Part shown: positions 16,618 through 24,952 of the stretch, piece after piece
Layout of the letters: the number at the start of each line of letters is the position of its first letter
Numbering within the stretch: the first letter of the stretch is position 1
DNA from: Corallococcus coralloides DSM 2259
GTDB taxonomy: Bacteria; Myxococcota; Myxococcia; Myxococcales; Myxococcaceae
Length of the DNA: 64,000 bases
Direction of reading: 5' to 3'
NCBI RefSeq assembly: GCF_000255295.1
Contig: NC_017030.1
Coordinates: 9,274,328-9,338,327 of the forward strand
The notes under the pieces: generated by a model
Database searches by the model: none
Seen by the model: only the letters and a program-made list of their open reading frames with translations
Told to the model about the DNA's origin: nothing
Translations under genes and position numbers: made by a program

Positions 16618-18336
16618 CTACAGCCGCACCTCCACGACGCCCGAGCGGCGGCACGCCTCCGCTCCGTCGCCCTCCCAATCCATGGCGTCCCTTTCGTGCA
16701 CCTGCAAGGGGAGCGCGTTGGAGGTCATGGGCCCCATCCGCCACCGGCCCGCGGTGTCCGTCTCTCCGCGCACGGGCGGCAGCGATGGATTCGCTCCGCC
16801 CGCGATGACCAGCGCACCCGCCACCGGCCGTCCCTCGCGGGTGACCCGCACCTCGCACGTGGACACGGCCGCGTCCTCCGGTGACAGCCGCGTCTCCACG
16901 TCCGAGAAGTCCTCGCCCGCCCGGGCGGTGCTGCTCGGCCGTGAGGCATACGGCGACGACGCCACCTGGATCCGGTACGTGCCGGGCTCCAGCAGGGACA
17001 CCGCGAGGCTGTCTCCCTCCGGGCGGAACTCCCGCGTGGGCACGACGCTCCACACGCCCTGCGCGTCGCGGCGCTCCAGCAGGTACACCGGATAGGGTGG
17101 CGACGCGCGCTCCTTCAGCTGCGCTCGCGTGAAGCCATCCATCCGGAGCACCAGCCACCGGTACACCGGCATGCGCCACACCACGTCCACGGTGCCGCGC
17201 GACTCCGCCGTGGGCGTGAAGACGAAGTCCCACCACGAGGGCCCCAGGGGCCGTCCCTCGTCCTCCGTCACCTCCCGCCGCACCGTGAAGCGGGTTTCCT
17301 GCCACGTCGGCACGTCCGGAATCGTGAAGTGGCCGTCCGGAGAGAGCGGGTGCTCCTCGCCGCCATCCCCTTGTCGGTACACCGCCGGCCCCAGGGGGCG
17401 CATCCCATCGCCCAGCAGCACCCGCCCCCGCAGCGTGACGGATTCCCCCACGCCCTCGGGGAACAGCTTCGCCACGTCCAGCGTCACCGGCTCCACGGAG
17501 CCCTCGCGCAGGGGAATCTCCACCGGCTCGCTCTGCTTCCCCGAAGGCGTGCGCAACCACAGCCGCAGCGACCGGTCCGGAGGCAGTGGCGCGAGCCGCG
17601 TCTCCCCGTCCTTCATCAAGGGCACGGGGGTGTCGTTCTCGAAGGCGTGCATCAACTCCGGCGCCGCCAGCGTCAGCACCGGCAGCAGCATGCTGGCCTC
17701 CTCCGCGTCGTCCGGGTCGACGCCCCGCTGCATCCGCACGGTGAAGGTCCCCGGGACATCCCGGGCTCCTTCCAAGCGCACGCGCACGCCCGTGGGTGGG
17801 TGTTCCCGCAGCCGGCCCAGGTCCACCCGCCCCGTCACCGGCTGCGTGTCAGGCACATGGTCGCCCCACCAGACCGTGCCATCCGGCGCGTACGCCATCA
17901 CCTGGTAGCGCGGCGCGGAAGGCACCGCCACCGGCCCTACGCCCCCTCCCTGTGTGGAAGCGGTGACCGGGGCCTCCACCCACTCCCGCACATTGGCCAT
18001 GTCCTCCAGGCGCTTGGGACCCGCGCGAGAGATGCGCCGACGGCCCTCCTCTTCCCACCAGCCGCGATCCGAGTCGGAGATGAACGCCGCACCCACGCGC
18101 GCCTCGCCCTCGAACGGACGTGAGCCCTCCAGCGTCGCCGTCAGCCACAGGCCCGCATCCACTGCGGCCTCCACTGGGGGAGCCACCTCTGGCACACCGG
18201 CGTCCTCGACCCGCACGGACACGGGAGGTGATGGCGGCGCCAGCGGTAGCGCGGGCTCGGGACGCAGCAGCATCCACAGGCCCATGCCCACGAGCACCGC
18301 CATCAGCAGACCGCCCAGCACCTGCTTCACGCGCAT
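16618..18336 (-). CDS. Membrane-anchored protein with carboxypeptidase-regulatory-like beta domains
   Basis: 572 residues. An N-terminal anchor (residues ~5-25, LLMAVLVGMGLWMLL) is followed by a Pro-rich linker and several beta-sandwich repeats. The repeats that I recognise as carboxypeptidase-regulatory or prealbumin-like are VTLRGRVLLGDGMRPLGPAVYR and, at the C-terminus, CEVRVTREGRPVAGALVIAGG ... ETDTAGRWRM. No catalytic motif is seen. Its ATG overlaps the stop codon of the upstream nuclease gene by 1 nt (TGATG), so the pair is translationally coupled. Function is unknown; an envelope or secreted-protein accessory role is plausible. Confidence 0.78.
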   Translation of the reverse strand: MRVKQVLGGLLMAVLVGMGLWMLLRPEPALPLAPPSPPVSVRVEDAGVPEVAPPVEAAVDAGLWLTATLEGSRPFEGEARVGAAFISDSDRGWWEEEGRRRISRAGPKRLEDMANVREWVEAPVTASTQGGGVGPVAVPSAPRYQVMAYAPDGTVWWGDHVPDTQPVTGRVDLGRLREHPPTGVRVRLEGARDVPGTFTVRMQRGVDPDDAEEASMLLPVLTLAAPELMHAFENDTPVPLMKDGETRLAPLPPDRSLRLWLRTPSGKQSEPVEIPLREGSVEPVTLDVAKLFPEGVGESVTLRGRVLLGDGMRPLGPAVYRQGDGGEEHPLSPDGHFTIPDVPTWQETRFTVRREVTEDEGRPLGPSWWDFVFTPTAESRGTVDVVWRMPVYRWLVLRMDGFTRAQLKERASPPYPVYLLERRDAQGVWSVVPTREFRPEGDSLAVSLLEPGTYRIQVASSPYASRPSSTARAGEDFSDVETRLSPEDAAVSTCEVRVTREGRPVAGALVIAGGANPSLPPVRGETDTAGRWRMGPMTSNALPLQVHERDAMDWEGDGAEACRRSGVVEVRL

Positions 18337-19199
18337 CAGTCCGTGTCGCTGTTGGAGTACAGGGACAGCCACACCGGCGCGTGGTCCGACAGGCGCGTGA
18401 CGTAGTCCAGCGGGTTCGCGATGTAGTCGCGGCCGGTGCTGGAGAACTCCGTCACGTAGCTGTCCTGCATCCAGAAGTGGTCGTACGGGTTGGCGTAGCC
18501 CCCGGACGTATTCATCGTCGTGGCCACGTCCAGCTTGCACGTCACCGTGGGCGACAGCCCCTTCAGCTGGCTCCAGGACGCGTGCGTGCAGGCCATGTTG
18601 TGGTCGCCCACGAGGATGACGTCCTGGTCCGTGGTGCTGGCGGACTGAACGGACGCGAACACGCCGTCGATGGCCTGCGCCTCCGCCGTGCGGTCCGCCG
18701 CCGTGCCCCACACCGCGTGCCAGTTGAGGAACGTGTAGTCCGCGCCCGTGGGCACGTGGCGAACCTTCACCACCTGCGGCTCGCGCTCGAACAGGTCCCC
18801 CGTGTCCGTCCACACCGTGGAGGACAGGAGCGACACCGTGTCCGTCCGGTACAGCACCGCGTAGTGCTCCTTGTAGGACGACCGGCCGATGAGCGGCGTC
18901 ACCACCGCCTTCCACGTCACCCCGGAGACCTGCGTCAGGTTCGTCGCGATGGCCGTCGCCGCGGCCGCGTCCATCACCTCCTGGAGGAACACCAGGTCAC
19001 AGCCATTGTTCGAGTTGCTGTTCGCACCGAACTGGTTCCACAGCTGCTTCGCGTCATCCAGGTAGGTCTGCTCGGCCGCCCATCCCTCGTGGCGGAGGTT
19101 CCAGCTCACCACCCGGAGATACGAGCCCGCCTGCGCCAACGCGGGGAGCACCAGCACTGTCAACACCAGGACGCGCGACAAGAAGGACGACCCTCTCAT
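18336..19199 (-). CDS. Secreted endonuclease/exonuclease/phosphatase family protein (DNase-I-like)
   Basis: 287 residues with a signal peptide ending ALAQAG. The EEP superfamily motifs are in order: VVSWNLRHEG, FLQEVMD (metal-binding Glu), LNWHAVW, VGDHNMACTH (GDxN) and the C-terminal LSDHAPVWLSL (SDH). All catalytic positions are present. It should cleave DNA or phosphodiesters outside the cytoplasm. GGAGG lies 9 nt before ATG 19199. The WTGCAAC palindrome at 19336 lies 137 bp upstream, between this gene and the divergent gene at 19440, so joint control is possible. It is translationally coupled to the next gene. Confidence 0.88.
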   Translation of the reverse strand: MRGSSFLSRVLVLTVLVLPALAQAGSYLRVVSWNLRHEGWAAEQTYLDDAKQLWNQFGANSNSNNGCDLVFLQEVMDAAAATAIATNLTQVSGVTWKAVVTPLIGRSSYKEHYAVLYRTDTVSLLSSTVWTDTGDLFEREPQVVKVRHVPTGADYTFLNWHAVWGTAADRTAEAQAIDGVFASVQSASTTDQDVILVGDHNMACTHASWSQLKGLSPTVTCKLDVATTMNTSGGYANPYDHFWMQDSYVTEFSSTGRDYIANPLDYVTRLSDHAPVWLSLYSNSDTD

Positions 19200-19335
19200 T
19201 TCAAGGCACCTCCACAGGCCTGCGGGAGAACAGCGCCCCATCTTCGGCATGCCGGCGCCCCGGGAACAGCCCTCCTGCGTGGAATCGAGGTGACAGCCCT
19301 CCCCCGCACGACACTCCCCGGCCACCATCCAGTAA

Positions 19336-19352
19336 ATGCAACTTGATTGCAT
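19336..19352. promoter_or_regulatory. 17-bp palindrome, site A (ATGCAAC-TTG-ATTGCAT)
   Basis: Inverted repeat with 6 of 7 matching bases per arm and a 3-bp centre. It lies in the 240-bp divergent region between the nuclease (minus) and the 19440 gene (plus). Close relatives occur at 21540, 27503 and, as a half-site, 20833. The 17-bp length resembles Fur/Zur-family operators, but the regulator is not known. Confidence 0.6.
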
Positions 19353-19439
19353 GTGACTCCAGGTGGCATCTATTGCGAGTCTCTCGCAGGAAGGCGGGAC
19401 GGCGCGCGCACCGCCACAGGTGCGTCCTGAGGGGAACCC

Positions 19440-20135
19440 ATGAACCGCATCGTCTGGAGTGTCGGAGGCACGGGAGTCGTGTGGTCTTGTCTCGCGGTGG
19501 CCTGGCTCCACCGGCCCCTGGAGACCGCGGTCGAGCCGCTCCCCGCCCCGCCGGGCGTGTCCCAGCGGGCGCCCGTCCCTCCCCCGAGGGCCGAAGCCCC
19601 GTCCCCTCCCGCCGCGCCCGCGCAGGCGTCCGCGCTCCCCGTGCAGGAACCGGAGACCCACCTGTCGTCCGAGGTGTTCCTCGACGAGGTGCTGAAGACG
19701 AAGGGGCCCGTTCAGCCGGAGCTCCGGAACCGTGAGCGCCGGGTGCTGCCCGAAACGCGCGTGCGGCTGGTGCAGGCCCTGCGCGCGGACCACCCCACGC
19801 CGCAGGCCCGACGTGACGCCGTGCTCGCGGAGCTCACCGCGTCTGGCGACAGCGCGGAGCCGTGGACCCAGGATGCCCGCGCCGCGCTGGAGACGTGGCA
19901 CGCGAGCATCGGACAGGACGTGCGGCCCGTCCAGGCGGAGCCGCCCCACTGCTACGCCGCCGGCTGCGTGACGCGCGTCACCTTCCCGGACGAGGCGTCC
20001 TTCCGCGACGCCTGGGAACGCACGTCTCTCCTGTCCCCCAGCGCCCGGGGCGCCCACCTCCAGCTCCCGCCCGAGCGCCTCGCCTCGGGCGAGGTGCGCG
20101 TCCCGTGGCTCGTCCTGCGCCCGGACCGCTCCTAG
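19440..20135 (+). CDS. Membrane-anchored Pro-rich protein, unknown function
   Basis: 231 residues. One hydrophobic segment near the N-terminus (residues ~5-23) anchors it. Residues 30-75 are a Pro/Ala-rich spacer, and the C-terminal half is a small helical domain with CYAAGC near residue 170. I do not recognise the family. It lies 40 bp upstream of the first HACxH lipoprotein gene and is the first gene downstream of palindrome site A, so it is probably expressed with that lipoprotein. Confidence 0.65.
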   Translation: MNRIVWSVGGTGVVWSCLAVAWLHRPLETAVEPLPAPPGVSQRAPVPPPRAEAPSPPAAPAQASALPVQEPETHLSSEVFLDEVLKTKGPVQPELRNRERRVLPETRVRLVQALRADHPTPQARRDAVLAELTASGDSAEPWTQDARAALETWHASIGQDVRPVQAEPPHCYAAGCVTRVTFPDEASFRDAWERTSLLSPSARGAHLQLPPERLASGEVRVPWLVLRPDRS

Positions 20136-20175
20136 CCCCCGCCTTCACCCGCAGCACCCACCCAAGGAGTCCCCC

Positions 20176-20766
20176 ATGTTGAAGCATGCCCTGCTCGCCG
20201 CTGGCGCCGTCGTCCTGCTCGCCGGCTGCGGTACCGAAGAAGCCCCCACCCCGGAGTCCCAGGCCCCCGTCACCCAGGAGTCGGAGCTGCTCGCCGCCTG
20301 CGAGGACACGGAGGAGCTGGCGGAGGTGGCCGAGCACGCCTGCATCCACGCCGAATACGGTCCCTTCGAGTCCGTCACCGCCGCCCCCCATGGCGGCCCG
20401 TCCTTCGTGGACGTGAGCGTGGGGCACACCGCGTACAACGTCACCCTGCCGGCCATCAGCTACCGCCAGTGGACGCTGGGCTACGCGGGCTCCGTCATCT
20501 TCACCCCGGAAGAGTCCACCGAGTACGCCTTCCTCACCTCCGGCTACCGCGCCGTCCGCGTCTTCAACGCGGCCACGAACGAGGAGGTTGGCCTCGAGTG
20601 CCGCTACCACGTCCCGCAGGAGGTCTGCGGCAACCTGCGCACCGCCGTCACGGCCGATCTGGAGGGCGGCGTGGACTACCGCCTGGACTTCGCGGCTGTC
20701 GTTCCCCAGCCCGCCACGTTCCTCCTCCTCATCGAGGAGACGGGCCACGACCACCACGAGGAGTAG
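20176..20766 (+). CDS. HACxH-domain lipoprotein 1, His-rich C-terminus
   Basis: 196 residues. The lipoprotein signal ends LLAGC (Cys 18). The mature protein carries the motif shared by the four neighbours: HACIH at residues 54-58, VTAA, then HTAYNVTL (His 84, Tyr 87). Additional Cys at 142 and 151 may pair with Cys 56 or each other. The C-terminus ends GHDHHEE, a likely metal-binding tail. AAGGAG lies 7 bp before the ATG. It is a surface or periplasmic lipoprotein; metal binding is inferred from the His pattern. It is downstream of palindrome site A together with the 19440 gene. Confidence 0.8.
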   Translation: MLKHALLAAGAVVLLAGCGTEEAPTPESQAPVTQESELLAACEDTEELAEVAEHACIHAEYGPFESVTAAPHGGPSFVDVSVGHTAYNVTLPAISYRQWTLGYAGSVIFTPEESTEYAFLTSGYRAVRVFNAATNEEVGLECRYHVPQEVCGNLRTAVTADLEGGVDYRLDFAAVVPQPATFLLLIEETGHDHHEE

Positions 20767-20778
20767 GCCCGCGTGAGT

Positions 20779-20815
20779 GAAGGCCCGTGGACACCTCCAA
20801 GGCCCACGGGCCTTC
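20779..20815 (+). terminator. Hairpin after lipoprotein 1
   Basis: A 12-bp stem (GAAGGCCCGTGG paired with CCACGGGCCTTC) and a 13-nt loop, 13 bp past the stop. There is no uridine run, so it may act as a pause or transcript-protecting structure rather than a classical terminator. Confidence 0.5.
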
Positions 20816-20832
20816 CCAACATCCAAAAACTT

Positions 20833-20849
20833 CTGTATCTCAGTTGCAT
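20833..20849. promoter_or_regulatory. Half-conserved palindrome, site B
   Basis: The right arm GTTGCAT matches the other sites, and the left arm CTGTATC matches at 4 of 7 positions with the same 3-bp spacing. It lies 31 bp before the ATG of lipoprotein 2. On its own it would not be convincing; its position among three stronger copies raises its value. Confidence 0.4.
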
Positions 20850-20879
20850 ATACAGCACGAATCCAGATGAGGCAGCCCC

Positions 20880-21515
20880 ATGCGCACCCCATTTCCAGCC
20901 CTCCTCCTGGCTGGCGGCCTCGCGGTCCTGACCGCCTGCGGCGGCGACGACGCACCGCCCGGCACGCCCCACGAGCAGGGCGACCCATGCGACCCCAACG
21001 GCCACATCCACCGCGAGCCTGAGGGTGACTGGTGTCACTGCAACCGGGGCTACGTGGCCAGCGATGAAGGCCTGTCGTGCGTGGCGGACCCGGGCTACGT
21101 GCCGCGCACGGACTTCGACTTCGGGGACAACGGCGAGCACGCCTGCTGGCATGTGACGAACGGCCCCTTCGCCACCGTCACCGCGTCGCCGGAGCGGCAG
21201 CCGCGCGTGGATGACTTCCATACGCACTACACCGTCCAGCTGCGCCCGGAGAACGGCCAGTCCGTGGGCACGTTCAGCTTCAAGGCCTGGGCGAGCGGAG
21301 ACTTCATCCTCTACCTGAGCACGCCCGACGTCGCCGTCACCGTGAAGGAGGGCGAGCGCGTCGTGGAGCCCCTGGGCACCCAGGCCACGGGCGGCTTCTG
21401 CGATGGCCTGAAGCAGATGGTCGGCTACGAGCTGACGGACAAGGTCCAGTACACCGTCACCTTCGGTCCCACCCCGCTCACGACTCTCGGGCTCGTCATC
21501 GAACACCTCCAGTGA
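20880..21515 (+). CDS. HACxH-domain lipoprotein 2, with an EGF-like Cys cluster
   Basis: 211 residues. The lipoprotein signal ends LTAC (Cys 20). Residues 37-67 contain a Cys/His cluster (CDPNGH..., WCHCNRGY, LSC) that resembles an EGF-like module. The shared domain follows: HACWH at 87-91, VTAS, and HTHYTVQL (His 114, His 116, Tyr 117), with a later Cys at 174. The gene stands alone between a hairpin and lipoprotein 3 and has palindrome site B 31 bp upstream. Function is not known; metal binding is inferred from the conserved His pattern shared with its neighbours. Confidence 0.8.
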   Translation: MRTPFPALLLAGGLAVLTACGGDDAPPGTPHEQGDPCDPNGHIHREPEGDWCHCNRGYVASDEGLSCVADPGYVPRTDFDFGDNGEHACWHVTNGPFATVTASPERQPRVDDFHTHYTVQLRPENGQSVGTFSFKAWASGDFILYLSTPDVAVTVKEGERVVEPLGTQATGGFCDGLKQMVGYELTDKVQYTVTFGPTPLTTLGLVIEHLQ

Positions 21516-21539
21516 CGGCCTGAATCGCACCGGGCATTA

Positions 21540-21556
21540 TTGCAACTAGATTGCAT
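21540..21556. promoter_or_regulatory. 17-bp palindrome, site C (TTGCAAC-TAG-ATTGCAT)
   Basis: Arms match at 5 of 7 positions with the same 3-bp centre as sites A and D. It lies 89 bp before the ATG of lipoprotein 3 and 25 bp past the stop of lipoprotein 2. Confidence 0.6.
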
Positions 21557-21644
21557 TTACGGCATGAGTGGGTCACCGGACGCACCGGCGGCTTCCTGGC
21601 CGCCTGGCACCCCGCCGCGCCCGGCATCCCGAAAGGAAACACCC

Positions 21645-22394
21645 ATGTTGAAGATGAAGCGCATCGCGCTGGGCGCGTTGTTGTCGCTCGGCCTGACGGC
21701 CTGCGGACCGATGGAGGAGGCGCCGGAGTCCTCCTTCGAGGCGCAGGACTCGCAGGAACTGGAGGCCGGCTGCACGTCGCTGGGCACGGGCATCACCACG
21801 CACGCGTGCAGCCACGCCGGCAACCCCACGGACCACGTGTCCGTCACGGCGAGCGCCACGCGCGTCACCAGCGCGCCCGCCATCAGCACGAAGCACAAGG
21901 CGTACGACCTGGCGCTGCCGTCCGGCGCCGAGGGCTCCGTGACGTACGTGCCGGCCACCACCGGCTCCTACGCGTTCTACCGGACGCAGAACGTGGCCTT
22001 CACCGTCGTGAACGGCGCCACCAGCGCCACGGTGCCGTCCGCGCTGACGCACACCGTGTCGTCCTCGGGGTGCTCGCTCACGTACGTGTCCGTCTACGAC
22101 CTGACGGCGGGCACGACGTACATCCTCGCGGCGGGGCCGGCGTCCGGCAACGCGCTCACCGTGGTGCCGGAGTTCCTCAACGACACGCGCACGCGCTACT
22201 ACCAGGACGCGGACGGTGACGGGTACGGCAACAACTCCGTGTCCGTCCTCACCGCGTGCACGCAGCCCTCCGGCTACACGACGCAGCGCTTCGACTGCAA
22301 CGACACGCCGGGCTCCGGAGCCAGCATCCACCCGGGCGCCGCTGAAATCTGTGGCAACGGCATCGACGACAACTGCGACGGGTCCCAGTGCTGA
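21645..22394 (+). CDS. HACxH-domain lipoprotein 3 with a MopE-type Asp/Cys tail
   Basis: 249 residues from ATG 21645, which has AAAGGAA just upstream; the longer frame has no ribosome site. The lipobox is LTAC (Cys 20). The shared domain shows HACSH at 53-57, VTAS and HKAYDLAL (His 84, Tyr 87). Residues ~185-249 are a MopE-like segment ([38 protein letters not shown]), a calcium- or copper-binding pattern common in myxobacterial surface proteins. Palindrome site C is 89 bp upstream. It is probably co-regulated with lipoproteins 1, 2 and 4. Confidence 0.82.
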   Translation: MLKMKRIALGALLSLGLTACGPMEEAPESSFEAQDSQELEAGCTSLGTGITTHACSHAGNPTDHVSVTASATRVTSAPAISTKHKAYDLALPSGAEGSVTYVPATTGSYAFYRTQNVAFTVVNGATSATVPSALTHTVSSSGCSLTYVSVYDLTAGTTYILAAGPASGNALTVVPEFLNDTRTRYYQDADGDGYGNNSVSVLTACTQPSGYTTQRFDCNDTPGSGASIHPGAAEICGNGIDDNCDGSQC

Positions 22395-22430
22395 CCGCCG
22401 TCCCCTGACGCGGGCCTGAGAAGGTCCGCT

Positions 22431-22474
22431 CCCGCGCCGGAGCATCTCACCTCGGAACGGTGCTCCGGCGCGGG
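22431..22474 (+). terminator. Strong hairpin between lipoproteins 3 and 4
   Basis: A 14-bp perfect stem (CCCGCGCCGGAGCA with its complement) and a 16-nt loop, followed by CCTTTCCC. It lies 37 bp past the stop of lipoprotein 3. Read-through to lipoprotein 4 would be needed if the latter has no promoter of its own. Confidence 0.55.
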
Positions 22475-22504
22475 CCTTTCCCTGCATGCATGAAGGACTC
22501 CCCG

Positions 22505-23473
22505 ATGCGTCTCTCCTCCGCCACCTTCCTGTTCGCCACCTGCGCCGCCCTCACGCTGACCGGCTGCGATGACGACGACCCCATCGTCACGCCGGACGCG
22601 GGCACCTCGACAGACGCGGGCTCCGATGCCGGCACCGGTACCGACGCCGGCATGACCGCGTCCACCGCCACCGTCACCACCTCCAGCCCCACCGAGGGCG
22701 AGACGGATGTCTACCCGCTGGAGATGTACCTGGACGCATCCGGACAGACGCCGGTCATCGCCTTCCGCAAGGTGCTGACGCTCACCTTCAGCGAGCCCAT
22801 GGATCCATCCATTGCCCAGGTCACGCTGCACGACCGCACGGACACCACCGTCCCCGCCCGCGTCCTCACCGGCACCTGGTCCGACGACGCGCGCACGCTC
22901 ACCGTCACGGTGCCGCGCACCGAGGAGAGCACCCGGCCGCTGGAGGTCTCCACGCACCACGCCCTGTCGCTGGACGCGCTGAAGGACGCGGCCGGACTCG
23001 CGCTGTCAGCGGCCACCGTGGGGCTCGGTGGAGACACCGCGCTGGACTTCACCACCGGCGAGCGGGCCCCGGAGCTGGAGCACGCGTGCACGCACACGCT
23101 CGTCAACACGCCGGAGGCGGTCACCGCGGGCCGCACGCCCTTCGACTTCCCGCCCGACACGCACACCGGCCACGCGCGCTACGACGTCACCCTGCGCCCG
23201 GGTGAGGCGGGCTTCGGCGGCTACACGGGCTTCATCTCCGACCCGGAGAACGCCGAGCACGTCACGCTCTACCTGAACCAGGAGGTCCCCACGAAGGTCA
23301 CCAACGACACGGCGGGGACGGACGTGGCGTCGGTGCTCGCCCCCGCGCGGTTCATCTGCGCCGGCATCACGCACACGCTGACGTTCACGTCGGAGCCGGG
23401 GGATCAGATCCACCTGTTCCAGTTCGGCCCCGTGGCCACGGAGCGCATCCAGTTCGTGCTGGAGCGCGAATAG
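22505..23473 (+). CDS. HACxH-domain lipoprotein 4 with a bacterial Ig-like domain
   Basis: 322 residues from ATG 22505 (AAGGA 7 nt upstream). The lipobox is LTGC (Cys 21). A linker with repeated TDAG/SDAG units (residues 30-50) is followed by an SbsA/Big_5-like Ig domain (LTLTFSEPMDPSIAQVTL, residues ~90-185). The shared domain is at the C-terminus: HACTH at 193-197, VTAG, and HARYDVTL (His 223, Tyr 226), with Cys 285 later. Thus the HACxH domain is a movable module attached to different partners. No palindrome was found directly upstream. Confidence 0.8.
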   Translation: MRLSSATFLFATCAALTLTGCDDDDPIVTPDAGTSTDAGSDAGTGTDAGMTASTATVTTSSPTEGETDVYPLEMYLDASGQTPVIAFRKVLTLTFSEPMDPSIAQVTLHDRTDTTVPARVLTGTWSDDARTLTVTVPRTEESTRPLEVSTHHALSLDALKDAAGLALSAATVGLGGDTALDFTTGERAPELEHACTHTLVNTPEAVTAGRTPFDFPPDTHTGHARYDVTLRPGEAGFGGYTGFISDPENAEHVTLYLNQEVPTKVTNDTAGTDVASVLAPARFICAGITHTLTFTSEPGDQIHLFQFGPVATERIQFVLERE

Positions 23474-23601
23474 CAATCCCACACGGCTCGCGGGCAGGGC
23501 GTGCGTCCACCAGGACAAGGTGGGCCGCCCCGCCGGTCAAATGCCGCGTGAAGGGCTGCCCGCTACGGTGACGGTATCTCTCGGATCCGGAGGCCTCCCG
23601 C

Positions 23602-24138
23602 ATGCGCCACGCCGCTACCCGAAGGACGCTCGCCCCCTACGAGGAAGTGCAGACGCTGCCCCACTATCTGGTGGGCGAAGCACTGGATGGCGTCCTCTAC
23701 GTCTCGTCGCCACCCATCGCGCGCAAGCAGGGCATGACGCCGCTGTTGGGACGCGCGCCGGAGGGCTGGTGGTGGACCTCCGAGCCCCGGCTGCTGTTGG
23801 GTGAGGACGTGCTCGTCCCGGACCTGGCGGGCTGGATGAGCGGACGGCCGCCGACCCTGCCCGATGGCTCGTTCATCGACCACGTGCCGGATTGGATCTG
23901 CGAGGTGCTGACGCCCGCCACCGCGAAGCTGGACCTGACCATCAAGCTGCCACGCTACGCCCGCGCGGGCATCCGCAACGCCTGGATCATCAATCCCGTG
24001 CACCGCGTGGTGGAGGTGTTCCGCCAGGACCACGAGCGCTGGGTGCTGCTGAACACCTTCGTGAGCGAGGACCGCGTGCGCGCCGACCCCTTCGGCAAGG
24101 CGGAGCTGGTGCTGGCGCCATTCTGGACGCAGGTGTGA
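23602..24138 (+). CDS. Uma2 family putative endonuclease
   Basis: 178 residues. The Uma2 pattern is clear: LVGEALDGVLYVS, the PDLAGW segment with its metal-binding Asp, PDWICEVLTPATAKLD (Glu) and KLPRYARAGIRNAWIINPVHRVVEV with the Lys. These are the PD-(D/E)xK nuclease positions. Such proteins are very abundant in cyanobacteria and myxobacteria; their biological role is unsettled. GGAGG lies 8 nt before the ATG. It sits as a single gene between the lipoproteins and the receptor operon, with no obvious link to either. Confidence 0.85.
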   Translation: MRHAATRRTLAPYEEVQTLPHYLVGEALDGVLYVSSPPIARKQGMTPLLGRAPEGWWWTSEPRLLLGEDVLVPDLAGWMSGRPPTLPDGSFIDHVPDWICEVLTPATAKLDLTIKLPRYARAGIRNAWIINPVHRVVEVFRQDHERWVLLNTFVSEDRVRADPFGKAELVLAPFWTQV

Positions 24139-24139
24139 A

Positions 24140-24952
24140 TCACGCCGCGGGCTCCCACGCGCCCGTGAACGCGTCGAAGCGGCGCACGTTGACGCTCAGC
24201 GCCCGGTACACCTGGGTGTCCGTCCCCACGTCCACCGGTGTCCCATCCGCGGGCACCGTCAGCCGGTCGAAGCGCGCGCCGGTGAACCAGCGGTGCGGCT
24301 GGGGCTCCAGGACGAAGAGGCCCTCGTCGTCCAGGTCCACTTCGATGGGCACGAAGTCCACGCGCTGGAGCTCCACGGGCGGCGGGAAGTCCATCGCGAC
24401 GCGGAAGGGCACGCGCACCGCTGCCTGGGCCGCGACGCCCTCCAGGAACAGGGAGCGCCCCTGCATCACGTCCGCCTCCGCGCCCAGGGCGCTCGACGGC
24501 GGCTGGAGCAACAGCGACAGCGACCGCGCCAGGCCCGCGATGCCGGGAGAGCGCCCCAACACGCGCGCCTGTCCCGCGTCCGCGAGCAGATCGAAGACCA
24601 CCTCCCGGTCCCACTCGCCCAGCACGCGCCCCCCGGAGAAGAAGTCCCCTTCGTGCGCGTGCGCGGTGGGCAACAGCACGTCTCCCAGGCGGCGCAGCAG
24701 GGCCTGGGGCTGAAGGGGCGAGGCCTTCTCGAACAGGTAGATGGGCCCCAGCACCAGGCGCGCGGAGGTGAGCGTCACGCGCCAGCCGGTGTCGGTGGTG
24801 AATTCACCGACGGTGGTCTCACCAGACGCGAGCGCCGTGCGCAGGCCCATGCGGAAGGTGATGCTCCGTCCGCCGGTGCCGGACAGGCCACAGCCCGCCG
24901 CGAGCGCTCCGCCCAACATCCACGTGAAGGCACGACGCGAGTAGCGCTTCAT
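24140..24952 (-). CDS. Tat-exported lipoprotein paired with the TonB receptor
   Basis: 270 residues. The N-terminus contains a twin-arginine signal (YSRRAFTWMLGGALAAGC), with the lipid Cys at residue 21, so it is probably folded before export. The mature part has GWRVTLTSARLVLGPIYLFE near residue 57, a His-rich segment AHAHEGDFFSGG near residue 97, and beta-rich segments thereafter. I do not recognise a named family; the layout resembles lipoproteins encoded beside metal receptors. Its ATG overlaps the receptor stop by 4 nt (ATGA), so the two are made together. Confidence 0.75.
   Translation of the reverse strand: MKRYSRRAFTWMLGGALAAGCGLSGTGGRSITFRMGLRTALASGETTVGEFTTDTGWRVTLTSARLVLGPIYLFEKASPLQPQALLRRLGDVLLPTAHAHEGDFFSGGRVLGEWDREVVFDLLADAGQARVLGRSPGIAGLARSLSLLLQPPSSALGAEADVMQGRSLFLEGVAAQAAVRVPFRVAMDFPPPVELQRVDFVPIEVDLDDEGLFVLEPQPHRWFTGARFDRLTVPADGTPVDVGTDTQVYRALSVNVRRFDAFTGAWEPAA

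Noticed and set aside
22481..22492. TGCATGCATG as another copy of the palindrome upstream of lipoprotein 4
   Set aside because: It lacks the WTGCAAC-N3 arms and spacing; it is just a short TGCA-rich stretch.
20176..23473. c-type heme proteins
   Set aside because: HACxH looks suggestive but the heme motif CxxCH is absent from all four lipoproteins.
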